In this document: positions 33,434-46,120 of the stretch, piece after piece
Layout: each line of letters opens with the position of its first letter
How positions within the stretch are numbered: the stretch's first letter is position 1
Assembly (NCBI GenBank): GCA_000827265.1
Contig: KN834785.1
Span: 62,001 to 126,000 of the forward strand
Source of the DNA: Collybiopsis luxurians FD-317 M1
Taxonomy: Eukaryota; Basidiomycota; Agaricomycetes; Agaricales; Omphalotaceae
DNA length: 64,000 bases
Direction: 5' to 3'
Notes under the pieces: model-generated
Seen by the model: only the letters and a program-made list of their open reading frames with translations
Databases searched by the model: none
Told to the model about the DNA's origin: nothing
Translations under genes and position numbers: made by a program

Positions 33434-34433
33434 GAAAAAATATGGTAGGAGTGAAGACTGCAAAATTTTGAAGAGCAGAGATTAAGAATCAAGTCTTAAA
33501 AACTGGACATCAATTAGGAATTTTCTTCCCTCCTTATACATAAAAATGTGTACATTGCAAGTACAGTTGTTACCTTCCTTCTTTAAAAATGTATTATTAC
33601 TTCATAATGAGTGGTTGTAAGGTAAGTTTTTTTTGCAACAGCTCTAACTCGCCAAGTGTCTGCAAAATGTAACTCTCATTCAAAGTTATTTCTAATTCAT
33701 AAAAATATTTCTGTCACTTTTAAAGGTTCTGATTGAGGATATCACTGAATGCTGACATTCTATAAGTGTTGTGAGTGAGCTAAGTGCTTGCTGTTGCCAA
33801 GGTTTCTGTATAATAAATGATCTCAAGTTGTATTATCTGTGTCTGATAGTGTGCCCAAGGCTCGGCTTAGAAAACCCATGCGCCGTGCGCCAAGTCAAAA
33901 TAAGCTGAGCTGAGCCGAGCATCTTCCTGTTATGGGGGAGCCATACTCGAGCTGCTGCTCTATTCTTGATAAATCGGATTATAAATTTGCTATAAATAGT
34001 TGAGCCGCAGTGCCATTTGGCCTATTCAGGGACAAGCCATTCAAAGCCATAGCCGATAACAGCCAAGTCATAGCCTGCCAAGCTGAGCACTGGGTGCACT
34101 AGTGTCTGACCACATATGGCCAAAAACAGAAACACTCATTACATCAGCAAAACCCCTCTAAGACTAGGCTAATACTGGAAGTCTGAGGGAGTCTGAGAGC
34201 ACCCAGGAAATTGGCCAAATCCTAGGCTCCCTGAGGGTTCCCTGGAGCAGAAATATTTTAAATACTACAAGTAATGTAAAATTATGGTACAAACACATAA
34301 TAAGAACATTGGTTTGGCTGTAAATGTTCACAGATTTTGGCTTAGAATGTACCATTACAATCAATGAATAATATAATATAGTACAGTACCTATACTAATA
34401 CTACAGTACAAAACTTGAGATAATACAAGAGTA
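33434..34433. other. 3' flank of DUF6535 gene 1
   Basis: AT-rich, no gene seen. Positions 33850-34090 are rich in GCTGAGC/AGCC-type short repeats of no clear class. Confidence 0.4.
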
Positions 34434-35463
34434 CTGTCCCATTTTAAGCACTTCATATGTCCTGTGTCTGCAGGGCATCTTATGAAACAAAATGTCTCAC
34501 CCTGTCTGGTGGCCAATCAAGCTCTTACAAATTTCTCCCAGGCACCTGTGGGCACTTAGCCTTTTATAGTGTCAGGTATCAGTGTGTTAGAGGTGGTTTC
34601 ATAAAGATGCAAGGCACTAACTAGGACTGTGAGTTCATTTGGCATTTAAAGTATTTGGTAGGTGTAATTTGGTACTAGTAAGCTGTAGACTGGTCAGTAC
34701 TGGTATTTAGTGTCGGTAACTTGACTTAGTGGACTTTCTTTAATGTATAACTTTCAGTAACTGATAAATGTGAGCCTAAAACAACTGACTGCCCTGGGAC
34801 TAGCTTGCTTAGACTATAAAAAAACTTGACAGTATAAAACAGTAGCTCAAACTACTAGCCTCTTGGTGGGTCTAGCTGGCTTAAACAATATAACTTGACT
34901 TGGACTTTGACTTTAGAACTTAAATCTAACCAACTTGTACAACTGGATTCACTGATACAGCTTGCACAAAGCTCTTAGAAAGTAAGTGTAAGGTAAAACT
35001 TTGTATTTAGAGTGGTATATAAAAGTGGAGGGGGAAATTATTAATTTCCTAAGGCTAAAATCCCCTAGTATTTATATTACAAAATTATATTACTTCCTAT
35101 TTAAGCAATTTGACTCATAGTGACTCCATTTGACTCTAGCTGACTCCACCTAAAATTTTCAATTGCCTTTTATAGTATCCATGACTCATTTTGGTATGAC
35201 TTGAGCTCTATGAGTAAGCAGAATAATCTTTAATTTTCCTACCTTATCTTATCAGAGAGCTCTCTAGAGATTTTTACTCTCTAGAATATTTCTACTAATT
35301 AATTAATTATTTACTGGTTCTTGAAACAGGAATGGCTCCTGACAATAGTAGTTAAATTTTGTAAATTCCTTGATGTCCCGGCATCCAACAGGCACTTACA
35401 AAAAATAAATTTTGTATGATTTGTCCCTCTCCCACCCCTTATGAAGTGCTCAAAATGCCACAG
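34434..35463. mobile_element. Second copy of the 254-bp MITE, split by a solo LTR
   Basis: The left half (34434-34569) and right half (35345-35463) together match the MITE at 15723-15976, with the same terminal repeats and TA flanks (34432-34433 and 35464-35465). The halves are separated by the 775-bp element 34570-35344 plus a duplicated ATAG. This gives an insertion order: MITE first, LTR second. Confidence 0.8.
34570..35344. mobile_element. Solo LTR (775 bp) of an LTR retrotransposon
   Basis: It begins TGTCAGG and ends CCTGACA (TG..CA with a 7-bp inverted terminus). It is flanked by a 4-bp duplication ATAG (34566-34569 and 35345-35348), and the unoccupied sister MITE at 15856 has a single ATAG. 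A TATA box (TATATAAAAG, 35016-35025) lies inside, as expected for an LTR promoter. No internal retrotransposon genes are present. The superfamily is not determined; Ty3/gypsy-like is plausible from the ends. Confidence 0.8.
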
Positions 35464-35465
35464 TA

Positions 35466-36554
35466 GTACAGTATAAAATATACATTATTTGGCATTTATA
35501 TTCTGAGGCCTCAGGGATCCCAAGGGATGGCTCAGGGCACTTAAGGCACTTTCAAATGTCACAGGATTTGGGGGGTGTCTCCTGGCAACCCTGACATCCC
35601 AGATATGGCAACCTGCAGGAACCTCAGGGTAGCCTAGACAATAAGACTGTTTTGCTGATGTATGTTATGTATACTCTAGGGTCAATTCACAAGGATATAT
35701 CAATATATCTGCATTAGTGTATTGTTTCAAGGTTATTTGAGTAGAGTTGGGCTGGAACTATATGAGAAGTACAAAGGACAACATAAATGAATACATATGC
35801 AACTCCACAATTAAGCAAAGGCTGTGTGGGATTTTAGACAATGGTATTCCAGGCATACTAGGACCTCAGAGAGTCTTATCACTGCTTTGGTGGTTTCTGC
35901 ATTAACACTGTCACTGACTGTGCTTGTTGGTCCCACGCTCCCAATTTACTATCCTTGCACTTCCAGGAGTGCAAATGATCTATTGTCAAAGAGCTCAAAG
36001 CTAATGAGCACAGGGAGATATATTCCTACCTTCCAGGTCCTGCAAATGCTCTTCCAATATGATGCTATTTTATTGACAAGGTACAAACAAACTTGACTAT
36101 CCAGCAATCCTCTTCCAGTTGAAACATATTGAAATTACAGCCATTGAAATCTGTCTTCAGCCATACCACCAGCTGCCATTTCCTCCCTCCGCTGCTACCC
36201 TAGTGTTTAGTGTTCAATGTTCAATAGATGAATGTACATAACAATACATCAAAGTAAAAGGTGATATGGTAGGACAAGATGCGATGCGACAGCAGGTCTG
36301 TCTCCAAAAAACCCATGTGACTGAACCATTTGGATTGCATGGTTCGGTCACTGGTATCCAGCACGCTGCCATCTACCCTAGAAGTAGGGTGACCCACCCC
36401 AGTGAAAAATGCGGTGACTCTGCCAATGGAAGCTGACAGGAGCAACAATGTCGTCGGTGACCTACAGCCAGAATATGTTCAGCACCCTTGTAGCAGAGCT
36501 TGAAATTTTAAGCTCAGCAGGCACTTGACCTCTGACCCATTAGTCACAGGGAAT
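35466..36554. other. Spacer without recognised gene
   Basis: Short open frames only (for example 35824-36096) with no supporting features. Nothing identified. Confidence 0.4.
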
Positions 36555-36850
36555 CTGTTAACAAGTGTATGAAATGAAATGAATTGCCAAGTTTATGTAT
36601 CAATGACATCAGCAAAACTAGTCCTCAGCCTGGACAACCTGGGCTGTAGGTAAGTTTGCTGATGGATTTTGTGCCTGATCCGAGACAGGCAATTTTGAAT
36701 TGATCTAATTTTCAAAATTTATACATTGTTGGCTAATTTTCATTACATTTGATGACCTCAGAGAGTTCTACTAGCGATTTGTTCCCATTACTGAAAAAGG
36801 TACAGTTTGAGTACTGCCACATGTTAGTGGTCACATGAAATAGTAACAAA
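36555..36850. repeat. Repeat-family copy (GCCTGATCC..ACAGGC hairpin family)
   Basis: Begins AACAAGTGTATGAAATGAAATG and carries the core GTGCCTGATCCGAGACAGGC followed by AT-rich sequence, as in the copy at 13294-13509. About 70 bp near 36600-36660 are extra relative to the other copies. It is diverged and non-coding. Confidence 0.6.
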
Positions 36851-37332
36851 ATTTGTGCAGCAGAAATGTGTACTGAAAGAGCTAAGATAAAATAAGATAA
36901 AGCTATTAAGGATAATCAGTGGTTTTCAGTAAGATACTTAGATCAGTAGTACACACTTGAAATCTCTTGAGACTTTAAACCTAAGCCAAAAGTAAATAAA
37001 GTTCCTCCAGTTACTTGCGCGCAACTTTGTTAGCACCCCTACTTAATAGAGAGACCAGCGGTATGAAGACTTCACAATTAATTATTGGTGCTGATTGAAT
37101 TTGAGTGGTCTTCCCTAGTTGCCCTTCATTCTCAGATTCTACACTCATGTTCTCCACTTAGGCATTTGAACATTAAAAATGGAGAATCTTGAAATTTTGT
37201 TACATAGTTTGATTGTTACCGTAACTGCCTCCATTTAGACCCTTAATTTTAATCAAATCTGTAAATATTCCAGTGCCAGCAACAGGACACCATATACAAA
37301 TGGCTACTCCAGATGGTTACTACTCGAAAGCA
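36851..37332. other. Spacer without recognised gene
   Basis: AT-rich sequence, nothing identified. Confidence 0.35.
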
Positions 37333-37794
37333 AAATGTTTCTTCACATCAATCAGATTACAAGTGCATGGATTGAAATGAAATGCCGAGTTTATGCTTCA
37401 AGTTCAATGACTTTGTACCTGATCTAAGACAGGCAATTTTTTTTCAATTGGTCTAAGTGGGGCCGGGTACAGGTTGCTGAAGCTCATACACCTTATCACT
37501 CCCTATCCCCTTCCATTACATATAGATGGTGCTCCTGATACTGCTTCACATGCTGTTGCCATTGTTGCCAGCAGGCTATTTACTCTATGCTGGTGGGCCA
37601 GGGCAGATAAAATTGCCAATATTAGTAATGAAACAATGTCTTGTGCTCCCTTCAACGGCAATTTACCGCTGTCGGATTCATTTTTGAAGAAATGCAATGC
37701 ATGGGTCAATACAAAAGTGGGCCGAGCGGCAGAGCTGGGCACAAATGATTCATCATTTGCTGTACACATACGAGGTCAGATGTGCAGATGGCAA

Positions 37795-38319
37795 TTAGTA
37801 ATTTGACATTAGTTCACTGTTCACCATTGAGATCACCCCAAAGATATCTTTCCACTGCTTCCTGAATCTTGTGAAAGATATGATTGTTCTGAATCTAACC
37901 ATTTGACAATGGTCCGTGAGGTATATAAGGGTTGAGTAGCAAAAACCTGGGTGAGGCATCTGGGTGCTCGATGACTGCCAGCCTCGGTTACCGTCGATGC
38001 CATTCCAAATTGGGGAATTGTACATTAATGTATCAATCTGATGGCAACGGGAATGAGAATGAGTTGTCATGTTAGCAAACAGGTGTGGCTTAATGTCACC
38101 CGCGGTGGTCCCGGTGTGACAGCCGATGTTACTTCCCGAATATTGGGAGTTGCTACTGGCAACTGGGTTGCCAAATAGAATTATCCAAGAGGTGTCTGAG
38201 ATTCGGATCGGGGATACGATTCTCACGGGGATCCATCCCCCCGGTTTAAGGAAGGAGTCCAGAGAAGGCCTATCGGGAACATCGGCAGCTTCTCGCGGCC
38301 GGATGATCAACTCGCACAC
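37795..38319 (-). other. Open frame of 174 codons inside the 2-kb element, unrecognised
   Basis: The longest frame in the element begins MCELIIRPREAADVPDRP. No domain, intron or start context supports it strongly. It may be a decayed element protein or chance. Confidence 0.2.
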
Positions 38320-38424
38320 TCAATCAACGCTTTCAATTTTCACTTTCACATCGATGCCAGCGGGCGTCTTTTGACGTGCCTGTAATACCCATCGCTCATT
38401 ACTTCAACATGCAACGCTAATCCT

Positions 38425-38658
38425 GTGTATAATGTCCATAGTCCCAGCAATGTCGATAATCATGATCTTGAACTTCTTGCAATGCCTGCTTCCTCTAATC
38501 TTGTTGAATGGACATCCGAAGGGCATCGCTACGTTAAATACCCCTACTGTGCAAGTCCCATAAATCACGGCTCTAATAAGAAGACATTTACACAACTCGA
38601 AAGACATTTGAATAAGAAATGCAAGGAATACGCAAGTGAGTATCCGATCAAGTTTTGA
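38425..38658 (+). other. Small ORF with Cys/His spacing, inside the 2-kb element
   Basis: 77 codons reading EGHRYVKYPYCASPINHG and KTFTQLERHLNKKCKEYA. The C...H...H...C spacing loosely resembles a BED or C2H2 finger of a DNA-transposon protein. It is too short and isolated to call as a gene. Confidence 0.25.
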
Positions 38659-39375
38659 ATGAGACTCAAGAGCTGATTTGCATAGATTCTCATTCGTCTA
38701 CACCTAAACCATCCCCTTCCCCCCTTCCAGCATCTGCTCCCATCGCGAGACTGTCCTGGTCTAACTTTTGACTGGAAATTGGGCTCGCCATTTTCCACTT
38801 ATCCTTTCGGAATCCATGCTGAACATTCAACCAGCAATCCAGGATACAACTTTGTAACAGCTAATGAACGCGTATCTACGGTCACGACTCGCTCCCTTTC
38901 ATGCATGATCTCACTATTGGGGCAAGAACTGTTCTGCTCCTCACATGTTCCGCGATTTCAGATACCTAGATCATTTACTGTCGCGACTAGAACCAGTAGT
39001 ACTGTTACCTCTGATTCCCTGTTCTCTTAGCAGATGACTATTTGTAAATACTGTTAATTCCTAGCTCATATTGCCCAAGTATTTCTATCCATATTGTGAG
39101 CGTTGCACATCGGTTGTACTGCTACATCGGGAAGGGAACCAGATCGGGCCGAGCTCTTCGGCTTTTTTTCGGCTCATGGCCATCCCTTCGCGTGGCAACA
39201 TACCGTATCCCCGATCTGAATCTCAGACACCTCTTGGAATTATCCGACAAAAGCTGTAATATATTGCCATGTCATCAGTATTATGCCATTAATATAAAAT
39301 TGCCTGTTAAGGATCAGGCACAGATTTCACCACCACAAAAACTCGGCATTCCATTACATTCCATGCACTTGTAAA

Positions 39376-40020
39376 TACACTTCCACCATTGACGAAATCC
39401 TCCAGCCTATGCATCTTTCAGCCTACCAGAACAGAAATTTAATGAACCACACGTCGTTCTCTTCTGTCCGTTAACGTCGCCGCAGAAGGATGCACGAGAT
39501 TTGATCTACAATAATGCCTGTATAACCTATGCCGAGTAACTCGTGTCGGTGGGAAGGAAGGGTTAAGAAACAATATTGAGGGGATAGTACGGTGCAAGAT
39601 CATCTGAATGCCGACCTTTTAAAGGGTGACACGCTGCTTGCACGTTGCAGCAGATGTTCAATTTTAAGGTGTTAGATTCACTCATTCGAATATCTTTAAG
39701 GGGTAGGTGCTTCTTCAATTTTGTAGAGCATGTCATATACCAATGAGACCGAATAATACACTTCTACTACTGACGAGATCCTTCGGCCTACCAGCGCGGA
39801 AAGCTGATGAGTCAGTCGCCGTTCTCTTCTGTCTGTTAACATCGCTGCAGAAGAATGCACAAGATTTGATCTACAAAAATGCCTGTATAAACTATGCCAG
39901 TAACTTGTGCCAGTGGGAAGGAAGCGTTAAAGAAGTATATAGGAGATAGCACGGTGCAAGGCCATCTGAACACCGGCTTTTTCGGGAGTGACAGGCTGAT
40001 TGCACGTTGCAGCAGATATT
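39376..40020. repeat. Two direct copies of array spacer upstream of DUF6535 gene 2
   Basis: The segments 39376-39690 and 39715-40020 are diverged direct repeats of each other (shared pieces: CACTTCTAC.A.TGACGA.ATCCT, TGTTCTCTTCTGTC, GCACGTTGCAGCAGAT). They also match the single copy at 48085-48300 in unit 2 and 57815-58030 in unit 3. No coding potential. Confidence 0.7.
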
Positions 40021-40129
40021 CAATTTCAGTAGACACATAATCGTCCTCCTTTTGCCTGCCGCAGATGCAATATATTTAAGTATACGTTGACGGCTTCAAC
40101 CGACCCCTTCTTTCAGCCCCACCACCGTT
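39990..40129 (+). promoter_or_regulatory. Core promoter of DUF6535 gene 2
   Basis: The block TTGCACGTTGCA..(ATTCAATTTCAG)..CCTGCCGCAGATGCAA is followed by an AT box (TATATTTAAG, 40071-40080) 50 bp before the start codon. It is conserved upstream of genes 3 and 4 (49085-49217 and 58780-58911) but not gene 1. GCACGTTGC contains an ACGT core. Confidence 0.55.
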
Positions 40130-43100
40130 ATGGCCGAGATTTCTGCAAACAACATCAGCGAGATCAACCTCAATCCCCTTGTCCTTCTGCCATCTACCGG
40201 CATTTCCCCAACCAGGCATGCTCCTTTGACTAAGGTTGGGGGTCATGTTGAGGAGGAAGAGCCTGGAGAAACGGTTGACAAAGCAAAAAGCATTATAGCA
40301 CCAGAGGGAGATACCAAGGTTTCTACACCAATTGATGATGGACCCTCCGGTCATGCAAAAGAAGGTGTGGGCAGTAATCAGCTTCCGGCTGGTAAGTGAA
40401 AGGCGGGTGACGCAGACCCATGAGGTGGACAATGCTGACAAAGATTTTAAGGCAACCTGGGTGAAGGAAACAAAGAGGGTGGTCATTATTTTTCACGGTC
40501 TCCAGTAAAGGAGCTTCCTGCTACTACAAAAGTAGACAATAATCCCGAGAATGAAAAGCACCACTGCTGCTGCCCTTGCATCAAAGAAGATGACAAGGAA
40601 GAAATCCAAATGACCACAGGTGGCCATAGGATCACATCCTCTGCCAAACTTATCAAAAAGCCTTTTTATGGTACTCGATCCCCACCCCAACTTGGAGGTG
40701 TGTAACATTCTTCACAGAGAATTATACAGTCTGCTCACTTGTTCTCAACTCTTTTACTATACATTTATAGGGGGAGACAAGTATGATTATGAGAACATCT
40801 ATGCTGATGATCCATTGTACAAGGAGCTTGCTCCCAATGCAAGGGTGTGGAAGGTGTATAATGATGAAATGGACAAGCTGGACAGTGACAGAATTGAAGA
40901 TTGGAGAGATGGTCTGGATGCTCTTTTAGTCTTGGTATTATTTTTCTCTGGAGTTGCTGTAGTAACAAATTAATCTGGTCTTCTCTAGGGTGCCCTTTTC
41001 TCTGCTGTGCTCACCACATTTGTGGTTGAAACTTCTGGCAGGCTTGATTTTGATTGGGGAGAAGTCAGTGCCAATCTTTTGGCTGAATCAGTGGCTTTGC
41101 AAAGGGCTGCAATGAATGGGACACCAGCCAATGAAGTTGCACCCTCTCCATTAACACCTTCATCCAAGTTCCATGCACAACCACTTGATGTTGCATTAAA
41201 TATTCTGTGGTTTATTAGTCTTGTTCTTAGTCTTGGGACTGCTCTCAGTGCTGTATTGGCCAAGCAGTGGATCCATCAGTATATAGCTGTTCCCACTGGA
41301 ACCCCTGAAGAGAGAGCACGGATCCGTCATTTTAGATTCATGGGTCTAGAAAAGTGGCATATGGCCCTGATTATTGGCTTACTGCCTATGTTGATTCATC
41401 TGTCTATGGCAATATTCTTTTTGGGACTGCTTTTATTTCTTCATGAACTAAACCTGGCAATTGCAGTTATTGTTGATGTTTTGATATTCACCTTGTTGAT
41501 AATTTATCTCGCCAGTAATTTGCTTCCAGTGTGGTTTCTGGACTGTCCATATAAGACCCCACTTACTTCATTACTATTTTCATTGATTCTGAAGGTGGCC
41601 CATATTTTTGCCTTAACTGATGCTGCCCAGGTCGAAGACGAAGAGATGGAAAAAGCAGTAGAGATGCTTCTGGAACAATACGGGCCTGCTGAAATCTTAG
41701 ATTCCTCCTGGTATAGTCGAGGACTACTCTGGATTATCGAGAGGATTGAGACCGCTATTTCCTTTGTAACAAGATTTATGTACCAGAAACTGGCATCCTT
41801 TATCTTTTTTATAGAACCAAAATGGGTAACTGGACTTCAAAATGATATAGAATCAAGCGCAAAATATGTATTAAATGATATGGAAATTGATTATATTGGA
41901 CATAACTTTAAAAATCTGAAAACCGATCTCCACGGATTGCTCTGGCTTATTCAGTCATCCACAAATTTATCTGCTAAAAATATAGCACTGGATGCATTGG
42001 GTAATCTAAGTCCTGATAGAAATGCTGACATGCTTGAATTAGCTCGAACGCACTGTCCTCAACTGGCTGACGACTTTGACAAACGATTTCATAATGTGAC
42101 GAGCGAAAAGGATCAGCCCATGGCCTTCATTAGAGCTTGTCGTACCCAGATACACTTCAAATTCAAAAATAGTTGTAATCTTAGTTCTTTTCCCATTCCA
42201 TCTCCTTCCTGGCAATCTTCTTCATTTATTGTCACTTCCATTGAGGATGCTCAAGCATTCAGACAATTCATCACTGCAGTGGTTGAAACTGAGTATTATG
42301 GAAAAGCTATTCAGCATGAGCCTTTTTTGTGGGATAAGTGGCTTGAAATGTCCTTGGGATCCCCACTTAGCCTTGATTCCCTCGACCAGGAGTTTGTCGT
42401 CAATAAATTGCTACATTTAGCTAGTAATCATAGACCCATTAGGAACCATCCCAAAACTAAACAAACTCATAAGTGGCCTGTAGCGGTCAGAGGGCAAGCA
42501 AATGATGCTGAAATGTTTGAATCACAGTTCACTCAACCTTGTAGCATCAATACATTTTTTGCAATGTTTGCCTCAGAGGAATTGTACAGTGCACTCATAA
42601 AGTATATTACTAAATACTATGGAATATCTCCAAGCTCTTATGAGAAAAATATTTCAACCCATCTTCAGCTACTTGAACTCATAGTCAGTAATGATGAAAT
42701 GTGGAAGGAACATCCTGGTGTTGCATATTCATCACTCGCAAACATGGGAGAATATGCTAGCACCAGGGACAAATGGGTTAATCCAGAATTTGAAGCTGAG
42801 AGAGATCTTATCCTGAATAGTGTCATTAAATGCTTCAACTCTGACACAGTCTGGGAGTTTTTAGCAAATGTGCAAGATAAAAACATTAAACCTGGCATCT
42901 CTTCCTCACAAGAATCAGATATGTTCGAGACCCTTGCTAAGGCACTTGAACAGGATGGGGTAGGAATTGGTAGAGATATTATTTCTTCCCGGCTTGCAGA
43001 CAAATTGATCAAAAAATGCACAAGTATAATAGAGCAAGGACATCAGCATCATTCTGCACACAGGTTACTGAAGGCACTGTTCGATCGTGTTCTTATTCCC

Positions 43101-43814
43101 GAGGATAATGTCTGGACTGATCCTGTATGGAATCGGCTATTAGAAAGCAATATACCTCCAGAAGTATTCCTCTATGATAGAGTGTCAGAATTTGAAGATG
43201 CTTTAAAATCATTGATAGAAACAAATCATAATTTATTCTGTAAAGTCATGAACTATCTTTCCAGCAATGGATCCCTGGAGAGGTTCTGTGCTCAGTCACT
43301 AGGCAATAATTGGTATTCAATAAAAAGAATGAGCTTTCTCCTTGCTGGTCTGAATGCCCAATCAGGATTCGTGATCCCAGAAGAGAGATGGCAGGAATGC
43401 ATCTTGGCATTGTCTCAGAACAGCTTCAGATATGACAACCTCAGACATTTTAACTATGACCTGTTCACAGAAGATCTTCCCAAGTTCAAGACATTTATTA
43501 AAAATGGTTGCAATGGGCCTATGCCTGGAGATAAGGATTATGATCCCCTTCCTGAATTTAGGTTACCAGCGAGACCTGGCTCAGAGATGACCACAGAGAG
43601 AAGGGATGAATTACCTGAGAAATCCAAATCTGAGCTGAAAGACTCTGAAACTACCTGGTGGAGTAGAATAAGAAGCATATTACCTAGATTGATACAAAGA
43701 GGAAAAATGATTCAAAAGCCAATCCAAGAGGGTGATATTGAGAAGGCTGTAGTACCTGATCCATCTGCAGTAAAGAAGTCAAAAGGGGTGTGGAGCCTCA
43801 AGACTCAAGAGTGA
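40130..43814 (+). CDS. DUF6535 membrane protein, array gene 2 (1165 aa)
   Basis: Four exons (40130-40391, 40452-40697, 40771-40934, 40989-43814) join in frame. It begins MAEISANNISEINLNPLV, a disordered acidic head that is nearly the same in genes 3 and 4. Exon 2 carries HHCCCPCIKEDDKEE and then KKPFYGTRSPPQLGG. The DUF6535 block spans exon 3 and the start of exon 4 (about residues 170-405) with four predicted membrane helices. AKQWIHQYIAVPTGTPEERA and YLDCPYKTP-like WFLDCPYKTP are conserved in all copies. The C-terminal ~760 residues are helical; WLIQSSTNLSAKNIALDAL is the best conserved patch, and the tail is Lys/Glu-rich. No catalytic motif is visible. The frame is intact. Confidence 0.92.
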
Positions 43815-44784
43815 GGACTGGTAATTTGTATTTAGCAATTAACTTCTATCAGAAATGACTGCAGTGTCTGACTTTGAGAAGGGCTAAGGACTCTTTGGTG
43901 ACCAAAGGGCCCCAGCTCAGCAAGCAAGAAAAAAGGAACTTGTAATTTCTGTCTTTTCACTCCTGAGAGTATGACTTATGATTTGTCATTCATGTAGCAA
44001 CTTTATATTCTTCTGAATGTTTTTTTTTTCGTTTCCGATTTCTCCTATGATAGTCCTTCAGTACCAAATTTGTTGTAACTATGAGCTCTGAAATGGATCA
44101 ACTTATTGAAAATGCACTGGTATGAATAATAGTAAAAACAAGGCCCAGCTTTAGCACAAGGATGATCAACGCGGAACAGAGCTTCTTGAACCTATCTCAA
44201 GGTACACCACCCCTCATTGTTAATTGCCGAAACGACCAAATCAGATGCTGCTCCACTTGGCCCACATGATTTGAGTCTCGACTGTTGTTTTGACCATTAA
44301 CTTCCTTTGATTCTGAACAAAGTAGATGCATGGTTTGCTAGAGCTGATATATGTCATCTATTTTGTGCAAGCCACTGAAATCTGGTGATAGCGGCCTACA
44401 TTACTTTACGGTGTCTACAGCTCAAGTGGTGGAGTCTGGACTCTGGTGACTGTTAGCGGTCGTTCCAAGCCACTCCTGCAAGCGCCTCCCGCTCCCGCTC
44501 GCTTTCCTTAATTATGGGCCCAAGTAATTTGATCCAGGGGTACCGTCGCGGTGGAACACCCAAGAAGACTGGAAAAATTTCGGAATCGGATATTATTGTA
44601 GTCCTGGAGCTCTGATGCCGGAGCCGCGTAAACTTGTTCGTGGGAAATGAGTGTGCCCCCATGCCGGTTTACTTTCAACCAGCTTTCATCGACGAATATA
44701 AGCCAACTTCATTTTCTCAATTAGTTTATTGTTGAACTCTCGGTTATCGATATCGATAGATGCATTACTTCTAGTGCAGGCATC
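43815..44784. other. 3' flank of DUF6535 gene 2 and spacer
   Basis: Repeated, diverged, at 53307-54413 and 62620-63717. It includes an A/G-rich run, a piece reading TGAAATGGATCAACTTATTG, and a conserved block with GGTACCGTCGCGGTGG (44540). No gene supported. Confidence 0.55.
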
Positions 44785-46020
44785 ATGCCGGTCGATAAAC
44801 CAATTCAACTGCCTCCTTCCACCTCGACCCCAGCTTGAACAACCGCGCACAGTTTCCTAATACAAAACTCTTTGGTTCTGCCTCGACGTTGGCGACAGCC
44901 TCAATGTGTTCAGGTGCTTCAGCCTCCACTTTCTCTCAATCCTCTTCGCCGCCATATTCTACCCAATTAGATATCCCACAACCTTTGGAGAACAACAATC
45001 CCGATATGTCCTTGTACCCTCGACGACGACTAGCTCGCTGAAGCTGTCTCTGCCAAAGACAGCCTCAGCACTTCGATTGGCCAACACCTATCCCCCTTCT
45101 ACCCCCTTCCCCTCCACTCTTTCAATTGTCTCCATGACACCCATGTCGTCTGGATCCTCAAAGGGTGACAACAACAAACAGGTGGATGACAATGACGATT
45201 TGCCTCCGCTGCCTGAAGTCGTCGCAAAAATGACCAGTAAGGAGCTGAGGTAGTTGACGAATAAGATAATTTCGAGGAATTTCGGGGTTCAAGGAAAAGG
45301 TAAGCTATCTGTATTTCACTTCTATCAACTCTGATTCGTTCTACAACGAACAGACTGCATATCTACCCTCGAAATGGATATTACAAAACGAGACCATCTC
45401 CTTCAAGCTATCCGTACTAAACTCGGTTCAACTCAATTCGAAAATCTCGCTCTATGTCAAGAAGTCGGGACGCTGGAAAGCGCTTTTTGCAGGCCATGGA
45501 GCAGTTGCGTTGGAATCAGCATCGACATTACCTACCATCTCAGCAGCAGCCAGCCTGGTTCCTAGCATTTGCGACTCAGACACCACTTTGAGCACAGCTG
45601 CTGCGCTGTCGCTTGATTCCTTAAATCCCTCCCTGCCAGCGCCGTTTCCGGAACCGAATGTGGCGGAAGAGCTAGCGTTGCATGCTACAGCCGTCCCCTC
45701 TGCCTCTGCTCCCACTGCAGGCATCCAGCAACACGCTCCTCATACCCAACACGCCAAACGATCTATCTACGTCTCCGCGGCTTTCTGCTCTTGACGGGCA
45801 GAAGCGTTTCGCAGGGCGGGTTTGGTGAGATTTGAATGGGAGTAGGCGGGGCCGTACGCCTGTGCATGCTGTGTGGATGCTCGATTCCAATTTGGAGGTT
45901 CTGCTGGTACTGGCAAACCGAACTCGAGTATTGGCCATAGGTTCGGGATGTTCTGGCCACGAATGCGGTGCGGCCAATCATGGTCATTCGGATCAGAATT
46001 TATCTTCGTAGTTGTCTAGA
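44785..46020 (+). pseudogene. Decayed unknown gene, array unit 2 copy
   Basis: It starts MPVDKPIQLPPSTSTPA and stops at once (TGA near 44836); other frames continue the theme seen in unit 3. Recognisable pieces are SASTLATASM, an acidic stretch (VDDNDDLPPLPEVVAKMTS) ending near 45250, a possible intron, then an Ala/Ser-rich frame (LPTISAAASLVPSICDSD) to about 45794. Frames shift several times between pieces. The protein was disordered and acidic; no family recognised. Homologous copies are at 54414 and 63718. Confidence 0.6.
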
Positions 46021-46120
46021 GCAAGACCCCTAAGGCCATTGCAGGAGAATGTGATCCTAGTGATGCCGCAGGTCCAGGAGGAGAAAGAGTGCGGTGTCTT
46101 TGGGCAAAGTGTTATGGCTA

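Larger units (their letters stand above)
37333..39375. mobile_element. ~2-kb element bounded by inverted copies of the repeat family
   Basis: The left end (37333-37450) reads TTACAAGTGCATGGATTGAA and onward into the ACAGGCAATTTT core. The right end (39290-39375) is its reverse-complement counterpart, ending TTCCATGCACTTGTAA. Between them are decayed frames without a recognised transposase. About 75 bp near 37465-37540 match the array spacer at 47875-47945, and the array sequence resumes at 39376. The block therefore sits inside what was array spacer. It could be one non-autonomous DNA transposon or two independent insertions. Confidence 0.5.

Noticed and set aside
45452..45987. Minus-strand frames conserved between units 2 and 3
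   Set aside because: They mirror the GC-rich plus-strand frame; conservation follows from recent DNA duplication and there is no protein feature.
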